The notes beneath the pieces are model-generated. The model did not search any database. It worked only from the letters and a program-made list of their open reading frames with translations, and had not been told where the DNA came from. The position numbers and the translations under genes are program-made. A stretch of 64,000 nucleotides of DNA from Emydura subglobosa (Eukaryota; Chordata; Testudines; Chelidae): assembly GCA_007922225.1 (NCBI GenBank), contig ML679970.1, positions 40,504,212-40,568,211 of the forward strand, given 5' to 3'. This document shows positions 57,811 through 64,000 of this stretch, in pieces (the first letter of the stretch is position 1; every line of letters starts with the position of its first letter).

Positions 57811-59934
57811 CTAAGCATGGCTGCTGTGACACAACCACACTGTTGTCCTGCTGCCCTCACATCTATGCTGCCAGGTGTCTCCTGCCCACATCCGAGTGCC
57901 AAATGCTGCTCCTCCTTTCCAGCCCAGCATGCCTGGTTAACTCTCGTCCATGTCACCTTCCAGCTGCAGCTCACAGCCTCGCTGCCTGTCGGCGGGGGTT
58001 GGACTCTGTCTGGTTTGTGGCTGCGCCACTTCCCCGGCTCACCAGCGTCCCCTGGAACCAGCGAGGCCTTTCGCTAACAGCACGTCAGCCACCCTGGGAT
58101 TGGCTATTACCTAACCAGCTAAGAACTCACCTAGCACCGCCCGCCCCTTCATCTCGCTCCTGGGAGCTCACCCCAGCTCTGTGGCCTGGCACCGTTTATT
58201 GAGAGGAACATCTCCATGAAATGAGTGCCTGGTGCTCCAGTCCATGGCCAGCCCTGAGGCCGGGTCCCAGCCGGCTAAAGCCAGGCACGTCCTTATTTGT
58301 TTGCCCAGCTCAGATCCTCTTACGGGGCAGCCCCCCTCCCTGCTTCCCTGCACGAACCAAGGCAGCATCGGCCCCCTTATTCCTGGCTTTGTGACTCTTC
58401 CTTGCTGGCCCCTGTGCCTGACATGACATCGCTACCCCAGTGCGCCGGGCTCCTACTCTCTTCATTGAACCACCTCTGTGCAGGGAGGAAACAGAGACGG
58501 AGACTTAGTTAAGGGCAGATTTAGCTTCATCTCGGCTGGCCAGAGGGAGCCGCCCTCGTTTGGACGCTGATTGTGATATTTTTCAAAGGGCAGGCAGACT
58601 CCAAACGGGCTAACGCCAGCGTGAGGTTCCCTATAAGCCCAAGGTGCTCGGCTCCCAAGGGGATTTCAGCCCCAGTGGGTAGAAAACATCCTCTTTGTTC
58701 TCCCTGCCGCGTCCACAGCATCACCATCTGTCCAGAGTGGGAAGCCACAGCTTAGGCCAGGTGGCTGGTGCTGCAGGAGTGAATCCAGCTCTCCTCCCAC
58801 CACCCTGACGGCTCCGCAGCATTAGCACAGCCCTGGCTCTGCCACTTCCAGAAGACACAACGGGGCCACTTCCCACGCTCGGGGACCTTCCGAGAGAGTC
58901 TCCCCCCTGCAGCGAAGGGGCTGGCGCGCCATTTCCAATCACAGCCCCAATGCCTGGACATTGCAGTCCTTACGCTGGCCCTGGCTAGGGGACTTCCAGC
59001 CCCAGGTGGAAGGGCCAGTGTCAGAACCACCAACAGGCCGTGGGCCGAGCTGGCAAAGGGACCGTGCACACAGGACTTCCAGGAAACCCTAAATAAAGCC
59101 CCATCTACAAAGATATAGGCCAGGCAGCATTCGGCGAATGGCTGCTCTTGCAGGACCCATTACGGAGCTTTAGCCTGCGGGGGGAACCTGCCACGTTTTG
59201 GGAGAGACCGCCTGGAACCGATCCAGCAGCCCAGGGCTCACATCCACAGCCTGGGCTGCACTGCTGCCCTCTCCTGGACACAAGCACCCAGGCAAAGCTT
59301 AGCACACGGGGCTGGTAGCACCCCATCATTTCCTCTCAAGCTCCGGGAGCAGCATGCCGGGCAGGGGCACAAGGGCTGACGGTTCTAGGCCTCCCGCCGC
59401 ACAGCGGCCGCCTTGGTGAGCACAGGGCCCCCGTGTCTAGTGACACAGACGCAAACTCGGGTGCCTCACGTTCTCGCCCGAATACCAAGCTTGATGTACG
59501 TCCGTAGGGATTTAGGTGCCCACCTTGAGGCCCAGGCACCTCAGGACGTGTCAGCAAAGGAGCTGGTACCTGTCCGGTTACACTGGGAGCGTTCCGCGCT
59601 GATGCTCGAGGATGCAAGCGGGAGTCAGCAAGAAACCTCCAGCCTCGGGGGCAGCGCTGCCTAGCGGGACCCTCCAAAGCACCCAGCCCTGAGCTGCGGT
59701 GAAAACAGGACGCCAGAACAGGTCAGCTTAGCACGGCCGGGGAAGGGACCCTGACCCAATGACGGGGCTGGCTGCACCAGTTCTTACAGAGCATACAGAT
59801 GACCCCAGAGCAAGCAGCTGGGAGGCTGATGTGATGGAGCGAGAGATCAATGGGTGGGTGGCAGGGAAGGGGGGTGGATTTCAAGGTGGGACAGACAGGC
59901 AGAGGCCAGCCCAGGAGCTGCCACATCCGTGGCT
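57811..59934. other. Non-coding span downstream of ACY1, no gene recognised
   Basis: I looked here for RPL29, the gene that follows ACY1 in human, and recognised none of its exons. No other exon or repeat family is identified. Confidence 0.5.
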
Positions 59935-59954
59935 ATTCTTTCCAATCAAACGGC

Positions 59955-59960
59955 TTTATT
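59955..59960 (-). promoter_or_regulatory. Candidate poly(A) signal AATAAA for ACY1
   Basis: The plus strand reads TTTATT, so the minus strand reads AATAAA about 1.15 kb after the ACY1 stop. A GATGTGG element follows about 30 bases later, resembling a GT-rich downstream element. It is the first canonical hexamer after the stop; a weaker ATTAAA lies at 60415-60420. Confidence 0.4.
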
Positions 59961-60009
59961 TAGTAAAATCACAAGCACCGTGGAGACAGGCACACAGACA
60001 GCTTTGAAG

Positions 60010-60039
60010 ATCAGAAAGTCCCCACCGAGACTTTCTGAT
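60010..60039 (-). other. Perfect 11-bp hairpin in the ACY1 3' region
   Basis: The arms ATCAGAAAGTC (60010-60020) and GACTTTCTGAT (60029-60039) are perfect inverse complements around an 8-nt loop. In the transcript orientation the stem lies about 50 nt before the candidate AATAAA. The minus strand also reads GGGGACTTTC, one base off a classic NF-kB site. Confidence 0.75.
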
Positions 60040-60508
60040 GTGCTCTGAGACCCGCTCCTGGGACCCCCAGGCTGCCACGTGTGCAGCCCCTCTACGCACT
60101 GCGCTCTGACTTGCATTCACTGATGCAGAGATTCATTAAGACAGCAATTAAACAGCTCCACCGTGTGGGCAGAGCGCTGCGCCCAGCGCACCTGCCCCAG
60201 GGGAGGAAAATTCACAGCATGGCGGGGGACTTGGGCACTCCCTTCCCTTCCCTTCCCACCTCCGCCCCACCGACCCTGCCAGCTCGGAGCAGCTTCCTGG
60301 CCTGCAGATTTCACAGCAACTGACTTTAGCCCAAACCCTCTTTCCTGGGCGGGACAGTGCGGGGCACTCAGGACAAGGAGCCGTCCCAGCTGCTTTCCTG
60401 CCGCCTTCTGCAGGTTTAATGAGAGCAGGTACATAGCACCTGCCGGCGGCTGCTCCCTGCTCTCTCCACCACCCCACTCCTGGCAGCCGAGCAGGGCTCT
60501 AGGAGTGG

Positions 60509-60832
60509 AGGGGTGCCTGGGGCAGGGCGGGGCAAGGGGAGCCGTGTTCTGGGGTGGGGTGACTGGGGCAGGAATGTGGGAGGGGGAGCCATGTTCTGGG
60601 AGGGGGGGCTGACGGGGGCAAGACGGGGGAGCCACACCCTGGGAGTGGGGGGGTGACTGGGGCGGGATGGGGGAGGGGGAGCTGCACTCCTGGGGTGGGA
60701 GGCTGACTGGGGCAGGGCGGGGGAGGGGAGGGGAAGCCATGCTCTGGGGTTGGAGGGGGTGACTGGGGCAGGGCGGGGGAGGGGGAGCTGCACTCCTGGG
60801 GTGGAGGGCTGACTGGGGCAGGGCGGGGGAGC
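60509..60832. repeat. G-rich minisatellite, about 7 copies of a 45-54 bp unit
   Basis: The core TGACTGGGGCAGGGCGGGGG recurs about seven times, alternating with an AGCCATGTTCTGGGG or AGCTGCACTCCTGGGG half-unit. Copies differ by small indels. The plus strand has many runs of four or five G and could form G-quadruplexes; as ACY1 transcript the region would be C-rich. Long proline-rich minus-strand frames through it are by-products of the repeat. Confidence 0.9.
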
Positions 60833-61110
60833 CCCCCAGTACCTCTCTCTACCGGAGCCATTCCTGAGCCCTCCGACAGGCTCTAGTAGCCGCTGCTGCG
60901 CCTCCTGCCCCTGGTGGCGTAGGCCGGTGACGGCGGGTACCTGGAGCGCGACCGGACACTGCCGGGTTCCCTTTCCCACCGACGGTCCGGTCACAAACCC
61001 GACACCTGGCTACTCCAGCAGCTGCGTCTTGCCCGTGCCTGCCCACAGCCCCACACCGCCATGAACTTTCACTCCCCGTCGCTCTGTGGTATCCCCCCCC
61101 CGCGGTGCCC

Positions 61111-61275
61111 CTAGCCCTCGGCCGGCAGTGGGGGGACGCTGGCCAGCGAGGGGATGAGGCGGGTGTAGATCTCGATGCCGCGCAGGAAGACCCGCTCATT
61201 GAGGTACTCGTTGTGGTCGTGCAGCAGCACCGGGGTCCGGTTCATGGGGGAGAAGCCGAGGGCCGGGTGCCCAGC
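61111..61275 (-). CDS. ACY1: ACY1 terminal exon E with stop codon (human residues 355-408 equivalent)
   Basis: This terminal exon encodes 54 residues and a TAG stop at 61111-61113. It begins [18 protein letters not shown] after a TCGCAG acceptor and continues with [15 protein letters not shown]. The first His of LLHDH (codon at 61219-61221) is the equivalent of human zinc ligand His373, so the metal site is preserved at this end. The final helix and tail ([13 protein letters not shown], ending AEG) match human in length. Intron E-D is the longest seen, 61276-62432, and carries a full antisense SINE and a 19-G run. Nothing suggests a pseudogene: no frameshift, no early stop, and all junctions are in phase. 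Confidence 0.97.
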   Translation of the reverse strand, partial: AGHPALGFSPMNRTPVLLHDHNEYLNERVFLRGIEIYTRLIPSLASVPPLPAEG

Positions 61276-61341
61276 CTGCGAGGCAGCGAAAGGGGAAGTC
61301 ACTGCCGGCCCACAGAGCCCTGCGGCTGCAGCAAACTACAT

Positions 61342-61360
61342 GGGGGGGGGGGGGGGGGGG
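61342..61360. repeat. (G)19 homopolymer in the last ACY1 intron
   Basis: Nineteen consecutive G on the plus strand (C on the ACY1 sense strand), followed by CGGCGGGGG and an A run. It lies 67 bp from the terminal-exon acceptor, on the intron side. Its length may be unreliable in the assembly. Confidence 0.9.
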
Positions 61361-62059
61361 CGGCGGGGGAAAAAACGAATGGGGGGTGCGGCTGGACAGA
61401 GCCACCCACAAACAGGAGATGGCAGGAATACACGGTGCAAAGGGGACCCCACTGTGCAGCACCCCCTCCTGGCCAGCCCCGGCATTACTGCATTCCCACC
61501 CTTCACAGGCCCTGGCACTCGTCCCCCCTCAGGTGCCATCCCCACTTCCAGCAGTGGGGACTTCCAGACGGCATCCGGCCAATGTGCCCACCTCCCCAGC
61601 AGAGCTTTGCCATGCAATGGACACCCCAGAGCAATGATGGCCATCACAAGACGGACGGATACCGTGGGGCAGGACAGATAGAGGGACATCCTGCACTGGG
61701 TGTCGCGGGAACACACGGCCGCTCGCCCATTCTTTAGTGTCTTTGGGGGAGGGGACAGGACCGGGGGCTGTGCAGCAGGCAGCTCCCATGGCTAGCAGAC
61801 GTCCATCAAGAGCAGGGCAGGGGTGGGCAGCGATCTCCTCTTCTACCAGGTCGGCACCACTCAGATCCCACATCTGCACCACTGGGAAAGCAGCTTCCCT
61901 GTGTTCCTTGCCCCACATTGCCTCAATCCCCCTGTCCCCAGAGCTGAGCCCCAGCAGCAGCCCCCAAGGACGCTGTTTCTTTAAGAAGAAACAATGTTTG
62001 TTGAGTGTGGGGCACAATAGGGAGCTGGCCTCCAGGCATCACTGTAATGCAGCCAGTAA

Positions 62060-62275
62060 AGGGGAATAATAATAATACAGCAACTTTAGCCCGAGACTGT
62101 CAAAGCACTTCGTGACAGCAGGTCAGTTCCCATCTTACAGGTGGGGAAACTGAGGCACAGAAGGGCAGTAACCTGCTCAAGCCCACCCAGGGAATCGGTG
62201 GCAGGGGCAGGAATAGAACCCAGGAGTCCTGACTCCTAGTCCGAGGCCATCACCACTAGACAACGGAGCCGAGTC
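62060..62275 (-). mobile_element. MIR/CORE-type SINE, nearly full length, antisense
   Basis: It reads, antisense, the core GGGGAAACTGAGGCACAGA, the AAGGTCA-like segment, GGCAGGGGCAGGAATAGAAC, CCAGGAGTCCTGACTCCTAG and a tRNA-like head near 62270. The left end has AATAATAATAA from the 3' tail. It sits within the longest ACY1 intron. Confidence 0.85.
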
Positions 62276-62432
62276 AGAGACAAATTAAATTAAGATGGAG
62301 AGCGACAGAAAGAAAAAGGGGGTTTGGAAGCGGCACGTGGAAGGGTTGGAAGAACCAGGAAGACCCAGCCAGCGCCTGCGGACAGGGGCGGGAAGGGGAA
62401 GGGGCAGACCGGCGAGAGGTGCCAGCACTCAC

Positions 62433-62493
62433 TGCTCGGATAAAGCGGCTGTCCGTAGCGGCCGGGAAGATCTCACACTTCAGCGTCATGTGC
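62433..62493 (-). CDS. ACY1: ACY1 exon D (human residues 335-354 equivalent)
   Basis: This 61-bp exon gives the last base of the split Met codon and then 20 residues, HMTLKCEIFPAATDSRFIRA. It is bounded by a TTGGCAG acceptor and a GCA|GTGAGT donor. The PAATD.R.IRA block is the signature of the aminoacylase C-terminal catalytic region. The Arg in IRA corresponds to human Arg353, a position I recall as mutated in aminoacylase-1 deficiency; it is conserved here. A GC-rich intron of 187 bp separates it from exon C. Confidence 0.96.
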
Positions 62494-62680
62494 CTGCCAA
62501 CAGAGACGGAGGCCGGGTAAGCCACGCCCTCCATGCGGCCAGTCCCTCTCCCTGCTATGGGCAGCCAGGGCCTGGGGGGCGCAGCAGAGCCCGTGGGTGG
62601 GCAGGCAGGTGAGCCCAGCCTGCCAGCCGCAGTGCCAGCTGCGTGGCGTGGCTGGGGGAATGGCCATGGGTCGTACTCAC

Positions 62681-62760
62681 ATGTCTCTGCAGGTCCCACT
62701 GAATGCCTTCCACCACGGGTCAGAGTCCTCCGTGCAGGTCATCGTCTGATCCATGAATTT
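62681..62760 (-). CDS. ACY1: ACY1 exon C (human residues 308-334 equivalent)
   Basis: This 80-bp exon encodes KFMDQTMTCTEDSDPWWKAF, then SGTCRD, plus the first two bases of a Met codon completed by the next exon. The acceptor is GTGTAG and the donor is AT|GTGAGT. The DSDPWW core corresponds to DSNPWW in human, and the CRDM end to CKDM. This is one of the more divergent parts of the protein (TMTCTED against a proline-containing human stretch), yet the length is identical to human. The in-frame ATG codons here are internal. Confidence 0.96.
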
Positions 62761-62922
62761 CTACACCAAAGGAAAGAGGGGGAGAGGGTTAAATCCTTCT
62801 GGGGGGGTGGAGGCAGGAGGCTCGGGTGACGGCAGAGCAAGGGGCGTGGGTGGCCGGGGCATGGAGATGCTCAGCCAAGCAGGTTTCAAGGGGCGGCTCC
62901 ATGCCCGGTTCCCTGCAGTTAC

Positions 62923-62991
62923 CTGGAAGAACTCATAAGTGACACCCTCTCCGGCTTCCCGGCACCAGGCTGTGAGCTTCTCCTCAAAAGC
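62923..62991 (-). CDS. ACY1: ACY1 exon B (human residues 285-307 equivalent)
   Basis: This 69-bp exon encodes exactly 23 codons (AFEEKLTAWCREAGEGVTYE, then FFQ) between a CTGCAG acceptor and a CAG|GTAACT donor, both in phase 0. It matches the human segment that follows VDFK, with the AAGEGVT-type motif preserved as EAGEGVT. It lies 336 bp downstream of exon A in transcript order. The length and phase agreement with human, without any indel, argue for a functional exon rather than a pseudogene. Confidence 0.96.
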
Positions 62992-63327
62992 CTGCAGGAG
63001 AGGGGGAAAACCAACAGGGGGCGTGAGCGGGGGGAAAGAGGGAGTTCTCTCAGGCTGGGGTCCATGCCATTGCTCCTCGTTCTGCCTAGGCTGCACCCCA
63101 GAATCCTTCGCACTGCTGCCGGCGGCTCTGCCCCAGGGGCACTGCAGAAACCGACGCGGTGCGCCGCGGGACGTCCGCAGAGGGCCAGCGCCAGCTCTCA
63201 ACTCCCGGCGGGTGCTGCTGGGGCGACAGCTGGCAGACCGAGAGCCCGCCGCCCCGGAGGAACCCGCTGCCCACCCCTGGGGAAGGGGACCCCTGCCCTC
63301 CCGCTGTCTGCAGGGCGGGCCCCCTAC

Positions 63328-63472
63328 CTTCAGGTTGACCGTGGGCGGGATGCGGATGTCGAAGGCGGCAGCCAGCTCGGGGGGCACCACGTTGAAGGAG
63401 ACGCCCCCGCTCAGCATGGTGAGGTTGAGGGAGGTGACGTCGCCCAGGGTGAGGTGCTCGTCACACTTCAAT
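63328..63472 (-). CDS. ACY1: ACY1 exon A (aminoacylase-1, human residues 237-284 equivalent)
   Basis: This exon belongs to aminoacylase-1, the cytosolic zinc enzyme that hydrolyses N-acetyl-amino acids to free amino acids and acetate (peptidase family M20). Read on the minus strand it starts after an AG acceptor, contributes one base to a split codon, then encodes 48 residues beginning LKCDEHLTLGDVTSL and ending PPTVNLK, and stops at a GT donor (AAG|GTAGGG). It aligns gap-free to human residues 237-284. The GGVSFNVVP segment keeps the Asn equivalent to human Asn263, and FDIRIPP keeps the Arg equivalent to Arg276; both are known substrate-binding positions in the dimerisation domain. It is the most 5' exon in the window; the N-terminal half, with most zinc ligands, lies beyond base 64000. 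The first codon is TTG (Leu) and is internal, not a start. Identity is very secure. Confidence 0.97.
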
Positions 63473-64000
63473 CTGCAGCGGGAGAGGGGGCGTCACACCC
63501 AGCACCCGTATGTGTGTCTGTTGGAGCCTCTCACCCCCAGCCACTCCCCCAGGAATGGACTCTGCACACCACCACCGCCATTTACTGCTCAGGGGAGGGA
63601 TTAATCATGGGTACCCCACATAGAGACACCAGTCCCTCGCCCGGGCTGGGACACGTGCTATCCACCTGCACCGGTACGCAGGAACACGCCTGGGTCACTG
63701 GAATGGCCCCGCGCTCCGCCACGTGGACCCAGGCCCTGGATCCTGGCCTCACAACGCTTCCTATGTCCCCTGCATGGGTCTCCAAGCGCCCTACCGATAT
63801 CAGGGAATTCGCCCTCACGCCTTGCCTGCCCAGGAGGGAAGTTGGGGTCATCACTGCCATTTCACAGGTGAGGAAACTGAGGCATAGAGAAGGGATGTGA
63901 CTCGCCCCAGGTCATAGACTCCATGAGTCCTGAGTCCCCGTCCCGCACGTGCGTCCCTAAGTCCCCGTTCTGGAGCTAGGATGTCAGTCTGCTCCCTGGG
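63473..64000 (-). other. ACY1 upstream intron (partial)
   Basis: Sequence upstream of exon A runs to the window edge. The acceptor CGCTGCAG lies just upstream of exon A. I found no match here to the expected preceding exon (the one ending just before human residue 237), so this is intron. An antisense MIR-type SINE lies at 63845-63950. Confidence 0.8.
63845..63950 (-). mobile_element. MIR/CORE-type SINE fragment, antisense
   Basis: The stretch contains ACAGGTGAGGAAACTGAGGC, ATAGAGAAGGGATGTGACTC and CCAGGTCATAG, the antisense core of the same SINE family. It lies in the ACY1 intron upstream of exon A. Confidence 0.8.

Larger units (their letters stand above)
59935..61110 (-). other. Putative ACY1 3' UTR / downstream flank
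   Basis: This region lies immediately after the ACY1 stop codon. It is very GC-rich near the stop, then runs into a G-rich minisatellite, an ATTAAA on the minus strand (60415-60420), a perfect 11-bp hairpin, and a canonical AATAAA (59955-59960) followed by a short GT-rich stretch. The actual cleavage site is not determinable from sequence alone. A shorter UTR ending at or before the ATTAAA is equally possible. Confidence 0.4.
61276..63327 (-). other. ACY1 introns between the five exons
   Basis: Four introns separate the ACY1 exons: 62992-63327, 62761-62922, 62494-62680 and 61276-62432. All begin GT and end AG on the minus strand. The largest holds a 19-base G run (61342-61360 on the plus strand) and an almost complete antisense SINE (62060-62275). 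The others are short, GC-rich and contain no repeat I recognise. The span given also covers exons B, C and D, annotated separately. Confidence 0.9.

Noticed and set aside
60015..60030. NF-kB site in the ACY1 3' hairpin
   Set aside because: It is one base off consensus, located downstream of the gene, and better explained as part of the stem; kept only as a remark.
60117..60994. Proline-rich minus-strand frames of up to 207 codons beside ACY1
   Set aside because: They run through the G-rich minisatellite; the repeated PPQECSSP-like words are the translated tandem unit, not a protein domain.
61016..61060. Walker A-like GTGKTQLLE on the minus strand just after ACY1
   Set aside because: It is followed at once by a stop codon, has no supporting domain on either side and lies in the putative 3' UTR. 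A short GxxxxGKT match is expected by chance.
1..64000. let-7g and miR-135a hairpins, which lie in the same broad region in human
   Set aside because: I scanned for the mature sequences and did not find them.

Overview
This is vertebrate nuclear DNA. It is moderately GC-rich, has no bacterial gene organisation, and nearly all of it is intergenic or intronic. The repeat set points to a sauropsid, most likely a turtle, with a crocodilian as second choice. The repeats are 3' ends of CR1 LINEs, many MIR/CORE-type tRNA-derived SINEs, Penelope-like (GIY-YIG) retroelement tails, inverted-repeat elements whose ends read TTGTCTACACT, and LTR-like blocks of a kind I recall from turtle genomes. The lineage call is recognition from memory, not a database result.

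The only protein-coding gene I can support is ACY1 (aminoacylase-1, peptidase family M20), at the right edge on the minus strand. Five exons between 63472 and 61111 encode the C-terminal 172 residues and align without gaps to human residues 237-408. All splice sites seen are GT-AG and the reading phase holds across every junction. The first part of the gene lies beyond base 64000. Downstream of the stop (61111-61113) come a GC-rich stretch, a G-rich minisatellite (60509-60832), a perfect 11-bp hairpin (60010-60039) and a canonical AATAAA on the minus strand (59955-59960). Together these could form a 3' UTR of about 1.2 kb.

From 1 to about 59900 I found no convincing exon. 1-14000 is GC-rich, SINE-sprinkled sequence with a few AT-richer islands. 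14.1-20.8 kb is repeat-dense: simple repeats, two Penelope-like remnants (14540-14715 and 19396-19852), a composite TTGTCTACACT element, a compact MITE (18557-18680), an 18-bp perfect homeodomain-type palindrome (19010-19027) and a polypyrimidine tract. 23.5-25.4 kb holds another inverted-repeat element, a CR1 tail and an apparent solo LTR. 29.3-29.75 kb holds two adjacent CR1 3' ends. 30.6-51 kb carries many SINEs and several AT-rich, motif-rich islands that could be conserved enhancers, the best being 46835-46930 with an octamer motif. 51.2-52.06 kb and 53.78-54.36 kb are two further LTR-like blocks on the minus strand; the second has two ACTACA/TCCCAGCAT motifs just upstream of a TATA box.

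I see no CRISPR array, operon, origin, tRNA gene or novel gene system. The items most worth a second look are the Penelope-like remnants with their inverted repeats, the LTR-like promoter with paired ZNF143-type motifs, the palindromic homeodomain site, and the ACY1 3' region.
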